This document shows positions 11,901-26,900 of a stretch of DNA of 64,000 nucleotides, in pieces. The notes under the pieces were generated by a model. It saw only the letters and a list, made by a program, of their open reading frames with translations. It did not search any database and was not told where the DNA came from. Every line of letters starts with the position of its first letter. Positions within the stretch are counted from its first letter, which is position 1. Origin of the DNA: Anagrus nilaparvatae (taxonomy: Eukaryota > Arthropoda > Insecta > Hymenoptera > Mymaridae). The position numbers and the translations under genes are program-made. Location of the stretch: contig JAKSXM010000123.1 in assembly GCA_022575985.1 (NCBI GenBank), positions 124,001-188,000 on the forward strand, in the 5' to 3' direction.

Positions 11901-14900
11901 TATAAAAAAAATTATTTAAAATTTTTATTAATAAATTCAAATAATATAAAGTTTGTAAATATAAGAAAGTAAAATAATGACTATAAATAAATGATGTGAC
12001 CATTAAAATAAGCTGGTAGTATATTTTTGCGATATTATATAGAGTTAGTGTGTATAAATTTAGAATTAAACAGAATGCAAATAGGAAAAATGAAAAAACT
12101 AGCTTGGTTTATATAGAATGCAATTTCGTATAACATATATAAGTTTACAAAAAACAAAATTTTATTTACTCGAGAAACTCAGTGACGTAGTGTCTGGAAC
12201 ATTTGGACCATATCCAGGGTTCAGTATTATCATCCAACATTCGAGTCATTATATTGTGGACACCTGATGGATTACGAAATTTTGTGCATTTTGAATCATC
12301 GTCATGTGGCATATTTAATCTGTAATCATAAAATTAAAATATATTTTGTGAATGCTACTAATTCATGAGTTAAAGTCATTTTAATTTTTATGTGATATTC
12401 TCTTTTACCAACATTTTTTATCTCATGTTATTTGAAATTTTTTTTCAAGCGTTGGATAATGAATTATGTACTATAAAATTTGGACTGACAGAAGTCAAGA
12501 AAAATAAAAGTTTATTTTTTATTATACTTACACATGACCAATTTCGTGAGCGATCGTAAATGCTGTTGCGAGTCCATTGTCCTGGACAATAGAACAAGAA
12601 GCGCCTGGATAACACATTCTACCAAGCTCTGCTAATCCTAATGTGTCACAACGTTTTAGCCCAGGGTTATGACAAAGATTTTCTCTTAAAAAAAAAATTA
12701 AATTTTTAAGTTTTATAATTCAGTTTTTTCAAGTATATATGGGTTAATCCATTTAAAACGAAATATCTTTACGAGGTATAATATAATTCGAATGCCTAAT
12801 TTTTGAGATTAGTGGAATTTTGGGGTAATTTAACTCTGAGGGTTTAAATGAAATTTTAGTTGAACATTTTTAGAATCTAACATATTTTAAAAAAATGTTT
12901 ACTTTTTTCCGAAACCGATGTAATTTTGTACCTTATAGGGAAAAATTATTTTTGCACAAAATATGAAAAGCCAGGCCCTAAAACAACTTCATGAATACAT
13001 ACCCTGAGTATTTTTATAATACGATTTTTAGGCAAATAGCTTAACACATTTTAACATTCTCAAATAAATATATTAAAAATATGGTCAAAACCTTCCCTAT
13101 CTATTACAATAAATTAACTAAAATTAACAACAAAAAAAATCAATAAATTATTCATAAATTCATTCCTAAAAAAAATCAGATTTTTTGTATAATAAAATTT
13201 AAAAAATCACTTCAATACAAATTCGCAATAATTTATATAAAACAATAAAAACTAATAACATCATAATAAAAGATACGTCCATAGAAATATGCTTTTTTTT
13301 TCATCAATTTTTAAATATCTTACATTATTTATTATATTGTAATGTAATTATATTTATTTTATGTCCTTTCGTAATAAATCAAGGCATTTTTTATTTTTTA
13401 TAATAATAATATAAAGAATAGAGAGATATAATTTATAAAAAAGAAAAAATAAAATTATGGTTAAAAATATACTTATAAGCAATAAAAATTTTATGTATAT
13501 TTCTTTTGTGGTTAAAATCATTTTTTATTTTACAATAATTTTATGCTGAAAAAAATAAAATTCGCGAATATTTTTTTTTTTTTGCCCAAAGCGTTTTATT
13601 TTTTGTGAAAGCGAAGTTATTTGTTGAGGATTGTTCTTTGAAGCTAAAGAGTTGTTAAAAATATGGAGATTTTAAAGTGAAAATTAATTTTTTAAGCAGA
13701 AATTTATTGTTATGTAAGAGTTTGTACCTGCTGATTTATTTTTTTGTTCTTAAAAATGTTATTTTTTACGATTAAGTTCTGATTTCAAGCATTTATGAAA
13801 ACTTTTTGAATTTATTTTCACACTGGGGTCTTATAAATTTATTAACTTTCATAAAAACCAAATTTGGCTGCCTATCCCACAGGAAAGAATTGGCAAAATT
13901 GAAGAAAAAATTTTTTTTCACATTTTTCATTATTTTTTTGAACAAAAACTTATTTTTACTTGTACAGTACATTGTTAGATTGTTTTGCTTAAAATTTCAA
14001 ACTTTTATGGTTATATTGGTTATAAATAAAATATTCAGGCCAAGTAAATAAAAAAAAAATTTTTTGGTATGATATTATGTGGTGTAAGTCATTTGATCAA
14101 AATCAAGTTCAAATAATGCAAGTGAAACAACCTAACTGTGCATATATAATATTCAGATTGCATGGTGCAAGCTATTATTCTGTAACCCTAAAGCAGTAAA
14201 GCTTCAAGCTAACCTGGACTTGAAATTCATATTTTTACCCATATATAAAAAGACAATTTTTAAAATTAAATTAACAAAATTCTTACTCAATGAATATTAT
14301 TGTAATTATGAGAATATTGCATTCATATATAAAATAATAATCAGAAGAAGTTGAAGGAAATATTGTCTCTTTGATAATTTATTATTCAATTTGTAATAAT
14401 AATAGAAAAATAATTTTAATTATAAGCAGAAAAATAAATAAATTTATAGTAGTAATACCTATTTCTTCTTCATTATTTAAAAATCATCATTAAATTATTT
14501 TATATTTCATACTTAATTAATTAAAATTTTTTTCTACTGATTGATTTAAAAGGGATATTTAATGAATTAAATGCAGGACAATAATATATGATTTTTTACG
14601 TCTTTTTTTCAAAAGTATTGCCTGACCAATGTACATTAATCGTCTGATTTCTATTTGGTAATTCTATTGTTATGAAGCTGTAGCGATACAAGCCTCGCAA
14701 CGGGAAGCTTATTCGAAATTGATGGCTAATAAATTTTCTAATTCTCGATATTTTATTGGATTATTTTTAGTGAAGTGTACAAATTAGGGTCAATAATCAA
14801 AATTGAGACATCTTTTCTATTTTATTTAGAAAATCAAAAAAGATAGTAAATATTTATTGTCAAAAAGAATTTATATTATAAAAATTTAAAAGAAATGCGA

Positions 14901-17900
14901 TTGAGAGAAACTGAATCCAGTGAGAAATGCCTAAGAAATTTTGACATTTCTAAATTATTACTTTAATAAATTTGAATTTTTTATAATTTTAAGTACACTT
15001 TTTGCACAGCCAACAGAGAATACCTTTTTTGAACATTAGAAAGGTAAGTAACAATAAAAAATGTTTAGAAGGTAAATGCATACTCACTCGAGCAGTCATC
15101 AACCCTCTCAAAACCTACCACTATAAATAAATAATTCAATTATTACCTTGTTAAAAGTAAAGCTGTATCATGATGTTCAGGGGACGGCTCACTTGGATTA
15201 TTATGTTTTTGCCAATCACAAAATAATTTAAACATTTCACCAGCTGCAATACCATCAGAACCAGGATGCTTATTACCAAAAATTTCATAAATCTGTTTTA
15301 TTTTTACAACAGCAATACTTATTGGATTTCCAATTGATGCATCTTTATAAATTCTTGATACCTAAAAAAGTAAATTAAATTTATTTTACTTTTAAAACAA
15401 AAACGGTTATAATAAAGTAATAGAAAATTTATAGTAATAGTTTCTTAATTATGTTTACTTTTAATTTAAAATTTAACATTATATTTTGAGGTTTCATAAA
15501 TTAAAGCTTATATTGTACAAGTTTATTGCAGTTTTCAAAGTACTAATTAACCTGGAGGTATAGAACTGAAATATTATTATCTGCATCGTTTAGTTGTAAA
15601 CTATTATTATTTTACGTAATTGCATGGGTTGTAAAATTTTATTGGATCAACATATTTTAATGTGAATTTAATATGTTAAAAGTAATATATAACTTTTAGG
15701 AATAATCATCCTTGCATTAGAAAGTTTTGGCTTTATTTAAAAAATTTTACTAATTTAGAATGGTTAATTTTTTTTTTTTTTTAATATTTTTTGTAATATT
15801 AGTTTTAACATGGAACGTGTTTATAATGACTTAACGTAATTTTAAGTATGTCAAAAAAGTGAATATATGATACGAAAATTGATCCAAAAACGAGTGTAAT
15901 TAGAAAATTAGATTTTTTTTTTTTAATTACGCAGGAATAAAAATTACAAGCAAAAAAAATAAATGTAAGTACCGTATTCATAAGCGTTAAGATGTAATGT
16001 GTAAGTCCATCACCATGATAATCAATCATTTTAGCATCAGCTACAACCATTATTTCAATAAAATATTCACGTGGTAAGGCTCTTCTTGTTCTCCAACTTG
16101 CATAAATATCAAGATCATTTTCAATCGATTCTTCATAATTTTCCATAGCAAAACTTTGACCAGAATTTTCCGAACTGTAAATTATAATTTATTTTTCAAT
16201 TCGTATTCAATGAAAAAAGAAAAATGAAATTTAAGTAGTAATTACATACCTTCCATCTTCAGTACTTTTTGGATAAGTAGATATGTGACGACGTTTTCTT
16301 TCATGTGGCTGATTGCCAACATATGTTTTTATGTCCGAAATATCCTCTATTGGTTTGACAGTATCTTCTTTCAAATAGTCATCTATAAATATCAAAAAAT
16401 ATTAAATATTATTATTGTTATTATTATACTTGTAACTTATATATTATTGCTTATAATATTCGAGGTTTGTTTAATAATTTTTAATTATTAATTAAATGCA
16501 ACAATTAAATTTTAAAAATCTTTAAAAATAGGGGCTAATAATAATGATGATTCAAAAAAAATTAACTTGTTTTTGAAAAATTTTCCATAAATCGACTAAA
16601 ATTGTAATAAATGCAATACTCAAATTTGTTTTTAGAGGTAAAATTTATCTTTAAAATGAAATTTAAAAAAAATTATACATGCTTATCATGTCTTTTATTA
16701 AGGCTTATTTTGCAACAGTTGAAATTTGTTTTTAGCTAAAACTTTACAAATTATAGAAAACAGACTAAAATAAGGGTTTTCTTATCCTATTTCGGAAAAC
16801 ACATTAATATACCCTGATGAACATATTATATCCGTTGCTTAGTAATTGTTAATCACCAACCCTCAATCTAACCCCTCAGACAGAATTCCTTAATTGCTCA
16901 ATATCAGTTTTTTTTTTCAAATCAACGGTAAATTAAAAATGTTTTTTTGCTAGCGGGTTGATAACATTTTTTTCGCCCCGTTACCCGATTAAAAAAACGT
17001 GTTTTCTCCCCACTGAAAAAAAAAATTGCATTTTATTCTTTTTTTTTACTCTCTTGGTTAAAAATTTACTATTAATTTAGTAAAATCAATTTTTTTTTAA
17101 ACAAAAATTTTTTTCCTTTACCTCTATTCAATTTATCTTGATTGTTTCCTATAATTATAAGCAAAGTTCAAGAACATTTGGAGACATTTATACTAATTTT
17201 GATGAAGAAAAAGTTATAAATAAAGCGAATGAAAAAAATTTTTAATGTCACTAAATTTCTAAATTCATAAATTAATTAAAAAAATTTACTATACTAAAAA
17301 ATTATATTTCTAAATGCTAAAAAAAGTATTGCCTAAATTTTTCCATAAATGAGAAATACATATAAAAGCTTATGCAGCTTATAAAATTTGCAATTTTTAA
17401 TTTTGCTCGAGGGTATAAGATTTTATAAATGCAACATTATAAGATCTATTATAACTTAATAATTTTTGAATAAAACACGAATCAAATACTGTCATTTAAT
17501 CTTCATATTTGTCAGTATTAAAGTCATATAATAATGTCAGAATATAATTTTTATGTAATTTAATTGTGCGCTATTACCAATACATATGCACAATATTACC
17601 TGAGAAACAATAAAAAATGATGAAATACACTTAATTATATTTATTTATTTGTTTTTAATGTTTAATGAATATAGAAAAGTTTTTTTTTAATTCGAGGTCA
17701 ATTTTAAAAAAATTTTATTTCTTATTAAAAATTATATGATGTAATTTTTATTTAATATATCTGGTCATTTATTTATTTATTATTTTTGTTTTTTTATTTC
17801 GTCGTGTGAGAAATTTCGTTAATTAGGATAATTTGTCAATTTAAAATTTATTTTTTTGTAAATGAAAATTTAAAGTTAATGACGTGTGGTGTATTTTATG

Positions 17901-20900
17901 GTTTATAGTTTTATTTTTGATGCGAATTTCTTTTAACATAATTTTTATGTGAGTGATTCTTTGTTAATTTAGGCATGGTCTAACTTTCGAATTTAATTAA
18001 ATCACACTTTATATTCAGTTGCTTATTGTAGGTAGTTTTCAATAGGGATGAGTATTCGGTCATGGTACCCAAAAGTTCTGGCTTTTTTTACATGTAATTA
18101 AGTTTTCAGTGAAGCCCAAATTTTTTTGAAAAAGGTCTGTAGTTATGGAGTAAATCGAAAATTTTATACTAATTTTACTAATTTTCCTAACCTTTGTGAT
18201 TCAAATCCCAAAACAAAATTTTTGTAAAAACATTCAAAATATCCAAATTGACAAAGAACCACTCATATAAACATGCTTATTATTAATGTTCAGCAGTTGC
18301 TACAAATTTTTCATCAGTATACTTTTTGTATATTATGAAAATAATATGCACTGTTGTATGCAAGTTATATTTATAGTGAAAAACCTCTTTTTCTATATTT
18401 ACGCATATAATAAAAAATCTTATTTTTCAAAATTTTATTTTTTCACACATGCAAAAATTATTTTAATTTTTTAATTATCCTATTAAGAATATCTTGTTAT
18501 TCAATTTTTTTTATTATTATTTTTAAAATAGTAAGTGAAATTTGATATTTTGGTTTACAATCTCATGTAGGATAAAAAATTAATTTATTTATTTTGGATT
18601 TTTATTATTTTACTTTATGGACCAATAAAAATGTACTATTTTATCAGATTGGATTTTTATAATGATAAATAAATAAATAAATTTTATATTTCAAAATCAC
18701 ATAACTTATTTTTAATTACCAAAAAATTGAGACGAATTTACATAAAAAACAACAAAAAATGAGATAATTCAGTAATAACTCATCAATTGACACAAAAAAT
18801 TTGTGCAATCATCTTAAAAAATCAAAAAAATAGTGTGTTTTATCACATTACCAATTTTAATAATAATTAAAAAAATTTTTTATACATCCATACCTTAAAA
18901 AAAATGACACTTTACTACATCAGAATACCTTCCAATAAATTTATGTATAAATAAATATAAAAAATTTATTACTTATTGTCTTTTTTTTTATATGATAAAA
19001 AAGAGAAATAACGAGTTAAAAAAAATGCATTATAAGATTACTACTCTTCTTTATAAGCTTTATTATTAGTAAATGTATATTATGAAAGTTATAGTAATTA
19101 ATCTCAAAGTGAAATTACAATAATAAATTCTTGCATATATATAAACACGCAGATAAATAAATAAAAATGTTTATAAAAAATAGGACATGTCCATAATTCT
19201 TTTTTTTTAAATAATATATTTATAAAGGTCTTTTATACACTTTTGAAGTAAGAAAATTGAAGTACGTGATATTTTTTAATAGTTTGTGGGAATATTGGTG
19301 TTTAAAATCAGTTTGTTTTTGTGGGTTTATGTTTAAAATTTTGAAAAATTTATGAGTTTGGTGGTAGTTCCAAAGTGATAAAAAAATTGTAAAAAAATGG
19401 AATGATTAACCCTCAGAGCTTGCAAAGCAAAAAGAAAGTTTTTTTTTCAATCTCTAATTGTAATTTTTTTAGGTCACTAAAAGCTAAATTTTTAAGAGTA
19501 TTGATTTATTGAAGGCAATAGCAGAACATTTTTTAAAATTGAAAAATATTGTAAACTGAGTGCTTTAAAAATTAAAAACATTCTTTTAGACACCAACTGA
19601 AAAATTAAAGCTTCTTGAGTTTATTGGGTACAATGAAAATCTCGTTTTTTATTTGCAGAGAAAATAAAAAATGTTCTTCAAATTTTATGAATTAAATTTA
19701 TTTGACCACTAAAAACCATATGCAAAATAAAATGAAATATTTGTCTAAACTGGGTTGATTTTAAATTCTGAGAGCTTTCATTATAAGAAAAAAGAATTTC
19801 CTCTACAATTAAAAAAGTTGTGACATAATATATACTTTAGAGTTACTAATTACGATAAAACAATGTTTATTACTACTTTTTAGAAAGAAAAAAACTTAAT
19901 CTTTGCTTTGTAAGATCTTAAAAATTATTATCGCTGTATGTTCAATACTCTTTAAACTTTTGAACATACAGCGATAGTAATTCTGTCTGACATAATAAGC
20001 ATATTAAAAACAGATTTAAAAAAATTTTGAGATTCCCCTTATGAAGCGAAAAGTCATTTTAAGAAAAAAGTTAATTTTATTTAAAAAATTTTAAAACTCT
20101 TTTATAAGTTTATGTTTTACATTAATGATTGCTAAATGCTTACTAGGGGCGTGCGATTATCCGAGTAATTGGGTATCTGATCCGATAGTTCGGTCTTTTT
20201 ATTAATTTGTATTAGGTCGGATTTCGGAATGACGGCCCTGTGCTCCTCTAACTTTTGCCCCCCTGGAAAATTATTCCTGGAGGGGGGGGGGAGGAGGCAA
20301 TGGACCATATACCGGATTTCAGATAAAACCGAAATGTTTCAAAGTTTTGCATTTACAATTTTAAATCGGACTATGAAATCTTTTCCTGTATATATTTTTA
20401 TTTAAAATTAATTTTTTAAAGCACGGATGAACGGTGAGACTTTAATGACCCAACATGCTCCTCCCATAGAATTAAAAGATAGCTCCTCCAGACTCGAGGT
20501 ACCAAAAAACGTCAAATTTAAACTAAACATGTTTTGGCCTAATCTAAAAATCTTGACTATTCGACCGTGAAATATAATTTAAGTTTATTTTTGCTAAAAA
20601 CTGGCTGACTTTGTGGACCCATAACTTTTTCCAGATCCCGCAGCTAAAAAAACTAGGTTACAAAGGTGAGCATGTTTTGGCCTCGTCTATCTCTGAAGTA
20701 AAATTTAGCTTACTTACACGCACTGTTTGCCATAACAGGCTCCTAAACTATCTCAATTGTACGAAGCTCTCAATTCTATTAATGAAAATTAATTTGAATG
20801 CATCTTAGAACACAGCACCAAGAAATTTTTTAAAAACATTAAAAATAAAAACCAATAACGCGGCGGCATATCCTTTTATTATTTTTATCTATTACCAAGT

Positions 20901-23900
20901 TTATATAAATAACCATCACACTTTTTATAAATTCAACAAATTTTTTTTTTTTAAATAAAATTTTGAATAATTTAATAAATTTTCTTATCTATAATCTATA
21001 CAACTTCTATCATCTCTCTAAAAAATAATAATTATACATTTAAATTTAAATATCATATAAATAGATAAAATAAAAAGCGAATATCACATTTAAATTTAAT
21101 ATTATACATAAAACTGATTGATAGAATTGACCATATAAGAAATATAACATAAACAAGTTAACTGGCTCGTTAGCTTGACACATTGTCACGTTATATATAT
21201 ATAAATTTTTTATTCAGGAATATATACATATGAAAGTGCCGACGTATATAATAATTTTTTTTAAAAAATATTATAAACATTTGAAATCTTCATATATACA
21301 TATAGGTGCTTTCGTTAATTGGCAATGATTTTTTAAAAAGTCAGACAACCTAATGCGATTATTACTCACATAGAAATAAATACATTTATATATATCGCGT
21401 GTTATTTAAAATATAGAAGCTAGCAACTTTTTTTTTAACCGGTTTTTGGTGTAGTGTATAAATAAATTTTCTTTTTTTTTTTATAAACATTTAAATTTCC
21501 GATTTATATCATCAACATATTATAAGACAAGTTTTGTAATAAAAGAAAAACTAATATCTTTAACCCCCGTTAGAATATGGATGTTTCTGATGTTTTTATT
21601 TATTTATTGCTTATACAGATCAATTTTTAATATTTACTTGTATTCTCATGAAAGCTTTTTATTTTTTTTATAATCGAACTTGTTGATCAATATTTGATTC
21701 TACGTAATCTTGTATTTGACACAAGATGATTATTATAAGCCTTTGTAAAATTTATTTATTTTATCATTTTTGATTTTTTTTTTTTTTTTTAATGTGGATT
21801 GATATATAGAGTATTTCGTGTTTATAGTATTCTAGTTTTTTAAAAATCTTTTTGAAATAATTTGAATTTAAGCTCTATTTTTGGAATTATTTTTATCTTA
21901 TAAATGATAAATGATAAAATGACGGAAAAAAATTGGTGAGACTAAAAAATTATAATTTTTGCAGCAATTAAAAATGTGATCATTTTTTGAAAAAATTTTG
22001 AAAAAAATAAAATTTTATTTGGTTTATTGGCTATTATGGGAAGCCCCAACTAAAGATATAAAAAATCAGTTAGAATCAGTTAGCTACGATTTTAAAAGTA
22101 AACTTTGCACAAAAAAATAATTAAAATCAATCGAAACTCATTTGGTGAAATGGTTTTCAGCAACATTAACGCAACCCGAACATTTGGAGCAATTTAGGGA
22201 CCTAAAGATCCTTGAGTCACTTAGTTAATGTTTTATTTAATAGTTGAGTATTAAAAAAACAAAAGATTTGAAACTATCATAGGAAACACTAGCACAAATA
22301 CCTGGCTTGTAGGAGTACACCGAGTGCGCGGAAAATTCCGTGCGTGGTTTTTAGCATTCGCTTAGGCGTGCAAAAAAAAAAGCTTTTTTTTAAAACAAAG
22401 GGTTATGTATTGGTATAAAAAAATATAATATACATAGCCCATATTTTATCCCATTAAGAACATAGTTTTGTATATAAAGGGCAAAAACACGTTCTATGTA
22501 CTACCCATGTTAGAATATACTTGAGAAAATATTCTTTTTAGCCTCGGATATTTAATAGTATACTTTTAACCACGGAAAATTTAATACTTTAAATAATTAT
22601 ATTAATAAACAAAAATATATTACATTATTTAAAATTAAGCTGTTGTTGATATGATAATGTAAAAAATAAGCGACCATTATTAACAAGTATAAAGCAGTTT
22701 AAACAAAATTCAGTTTAAATATACTAATCATGAATTTAGATTTATGAGTGATATGAATTTAACCGTAAAGACCGATAAAACAATTATTTCTCCTACTTTT
22801 ATTATTTGAATTAAATTATTTGTTTTTTAAAATTTGAACTTTTCTAATAAATATAAATCTAAATTTTTGTTAAACTTTTTCTCGCAAGCAAAATGTCTTT
22901 GTTAGGATATATAAGTAAGTCAACTATATCATAGAAATATAATTTTACATAGCTTATTATAATGTCTTTAAAATCATTTATTTTAATTTAACTCTCGAAT
23001 GGATGTATAGGATGATTTTCTTTATAGAATTTAATCATTCTTAGATTTTGTTGATATAAATAGCGAAGATTCATCAGTTGAGAATAATTTTGTGTATTAA
23101 TTTTTTATCGAATAAGACGCTTAAATTTTCTAATACGAATTTTACAAAGATTTTAACTTTATTGTTTACCCACGGATGGTATTTAACGTGTGATCTAGTT
23201 CATTCTTTTATTTGATCCTATGGATTAAAAGCAATTTAACATATCTAGGGAAATATCGCTTGCTACGCTCGCTCGTGCATACAACTACGTGCAAAGTCTA
23301 AACCAAATTTTTATCCTTTAAGTATTTAAAAAATAGCTATTTTTTAAACAAGGGACAAAATATTGGTTTTATTAGTTGTATGCAAAAGAGCGTGCAAAAG
23401 TCGAACCTTATATTTTTTCCCGTTTTATATTTTTTTCTAAAACATAGTTTTACATAATAAGCAAAAAAGCCGTCTCCCTAGGGCAGAAAATAGGCTTTTT
23501 TTGCCCTAGATGTGTAAAAGTATTTTGACCCACTAGGAAAAAAAATAATAACTTGAAATGCTCCATGTACTTATTGTCAAATATTCGATCAAAAAAATAA
23601 TATAAACTTTATATTTAAATATAATAATAAGTTTAATAGAAAAACCGTTAAAAATAATAATAATAAAACAGATAACATTGTTTATATTAAAATAGAGAGA
23701 AAAGAAAATTTAAATATCATATAAAAAATATAATTTTCTTTTAAATGTAATAATAATAATAAATAAATAAATAAATTTAAATATACTTAACCGATAAGAC
23801 CACATTCATAAAGCTTCTTGTCTACATTATTTCCTTTATCTATCGAATCATTTAGAGTAAAATTTCTTTCAATTGAAATCATGTTAGTATTAGATTTTTT

Positions 23901-26900
23901 AGTTATTCTACGATGAATTAGATGACCAAATGGTTGATTTTTTGAATCTGGTTGAATTTGATAAATAGCGTTTGCTGTTTTAATATGACCTATCTGTAAC
24001 AAAAATAAATTATTACAATTTTTGTAAAGGATTTTTTTTTAGTTGTTAAGTATATATTGGAACTCAAATTATGTTGGTTTTTTCAGAAGATTTTAATATA
24101 TTCAAACAAATTGATCGTAAAGTACGAAACTTTAATAATCACTTTGTTTGAGGAAAACCAAAAGGGCTATGTTCACCTACCAAAAAATGAATTTTATAAT
24201 AAATAAAATATAAACATGTTTTATCAAGCTGCTGCATAAATATGTGTAGTGAATATTTCTGTGTTAAAAATTTCATAGTCAAACATAGGAAATTCTACTC
24301 TTTATATCTTGTTGCATAATTTTTGTTTTCATAGTTTAATATCGTAATTGGTTTATCTACAAAGGGCTAAATAGTGATCATACTGATGAGCCTTACACTA
24401 TTTCCAGGGGCGAAATAGTATCGATCATATTGATTCACATTTTTAACTTATTATGTGCTTATAATTATATATTAGAATTGTTTAAATATCTTACTGTAAA
24501 AAACCCAGCATAAAGCTCTGAATAAAAAAGCAACCCCAAACCTATTAAAAAACCAAAATAATCAAAGATCTAATATGTAACATTGTGAAATTAGCCCATA
24601 ACTCATTGAATTTTTTATTTTACAATAATATAATTAAAGTCAATATAATAATAAATATAAATATATATCTTTTGCACGATTCTTCACCTGCGCCATTCAA
24701 GATATACAATAAATCAGTACTTCGTACTCGCGCTCTTTAGAGGGTACTTTATATTACAATTACATACCAAGAGAGTGCGAAAGAAAATTGATTAGATCGA
24801 GAAAAAAAAAATTATTTATTATAATATATTCTTAAATTGATTTATACTACTTGTAAAGGCGTTGACGATTCACGCTCTGTTTTTTATATTAATATGTATT
24901 TGAAGGTTATGGTTATCTTTTATTTTGCGGGGGCATCTTTCCTGTTACTTTTTTTTTTTTACTTACCATTCCATGACATAGACTAACGGATACATCAGAT
25001 TTATCATCACCTTCTATTATTCCATTATAAAAACATCCTAATTCGTTTTGTAAACTTTCTTTTGTACTAGTATTATGCTTTGTCTTTATCACCTGAAAAT
25101 ATTTGAAGAAAAGTTTTTAGTAAAATATATTGTAAAATACTCGGAAATATACTCTAGTAAAAAAAATTATAAGCAAAGCAACAGAATTTTTGGGATCTGA
25201 GATTCCTTGGGTAATTATTCTAACTTAATCAAATTTCTGAGATATTTCTGAAATTTTTTACAAAATAACTATTTCTTAAACAAGGGATAAAATATTTGTA
25301 TTGACTTTGCATGCTGTTGTATGCACGAGCGAGCCAAAGAGCTTGAGCGAGCGCAGACAACGTGCAAAATTGGAACCCCATTTTTTACCCCGTGATTAAA
25401 AAAACTTATAACCGGTTTGTGTACACACAACCAAAATGCATGGAACATGTTTACTTACATTTACATCTGTAATCTTACAGCATAGACACACAAAAAAAAA
25501 TACAATTTCCTATTTTTATAATTTGTAATTATCACCTTTACTAAATGTTAAGATTCTAAACCCAAACTATTATGATTTCCTAAACGCGTATTATTCTAGG
25601 TCCCTAAATCAAAAAAATTTTCTAAGTCCCTAAACCCAAATTATTCTAAGTCCCAAAATTGAAATTATTCCAAGTCCCATTTGACCACCCCCCCCCCTTA
25701 AATGGGACATATTTGACCCCCCCCTTAAATGGGACAAATTTGACCCCCCCCCCTTAAATGGGACAAATTTGACTACCCCCCTTAAATGGGACATATTTGA
25801 CCCCCCCCTTAAATGGGACAAATTTGACTACCCCCCTTAAATGGGACATATTTGACCCCCCCCCCCCTTAAATGGGACAAATTTGACACCCCCCTTAAAT
25901 GGGACAAATTTGACTACCCCCCTTAAATGGGACATATTTGACCCCCCCCCCCCTTAAATGGGACAAATTTGACCCCCCCTTAATTTTCAAATTCCGAAGT
26001 ACCCCCTCGCTATAAACATGTTCCATGTTAACATAGTTTTACATATAATTGTCAATAAGCAGTTTCTCTGAGTAGATATATGTAAAAGTATCTTAAATAT
26101 AAAAATTATGGAATTTCGCTAATAGACAGTCTAGACTTCTAAAATCAGTACATGTTAGATGCGCACTTTTTTTCTAAAATTTGTGCTTGGCTCTTTGTAT
26201 GTTCCAGGTAATATTTTCGATACGCTTATTTCAATTTTTTCCCGACCCCGAAAACTTAGTTCATTCAGTGACTTCAAAAATAAGTTATGTGTCATTTTGA
26301 GGACAACTAATTAAAAAAGTTTTTTTATGACTTTTTGTCATAAAACCTTCAAAATAAACCGAAAAAGCGGTTTTTCGCTATTAGGACTAATTGTAAGTTT
26401 GCGGAATCTCGACCTAAAAATTTCTAATCAGCGATCGTGAAAGCCTAAATTCAGTAATATTTATGAGATTTGAGTAAGTATCTTATAAAATACGTATAGA
26501 AAAAATGTAACAATCAATGTCCCTAAATCGTATTTAAGTGAATATTTTCGAGGAGGCGCCCAAAATATTCATACTCAGCAACCTCAAAAACGTATTACTC
26601 TCATTTTAAAGAAAATTAGAAAAGTTCCTTTTAAAATATGCTAAAATAAATCGATCAAAAAATACGCTATTTCAGTATTAGGGCTAAGTTTTCGGCAACA
26701 TGACCTAAAAATTTGAAATGAAGAAAACGTAATACATACAAGCATCCTTGTACAAAGCTCATGAAAAAGGTGCTAACCTCTAAGAGATACAGCTTCTAGA
26801 CTATAACATTGCTTTTATTTTATCAATTAATTCTTTTAATTTTATGAAATCTCATTTTTTTTACAGTGTTTTAAAAATATCTAAAATTTTTTTGATATTA

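Larger units (their letters stand above)
16383..23791 (-). other. ADAMTS intron 5
   Basis: 7.4-kb intron between prodomain exons. It carries the hairpin at 19924-19981, a GC-richer patch at 20140-20560 with a 10-base G run near 20283, copy 1 of a ~250-bp direct repeat (22671-22928) and a dispersed repeat near 23240-23520. The rest is AT-rich without recognisable content. Confidence 0.85.

Noticed and set aside
25676..25985. CRISPR-like regular repeat
   Set aside because: Eukaryotic intron, no unique spacers; the 'spacers' are C runs. It is a minisatellite.
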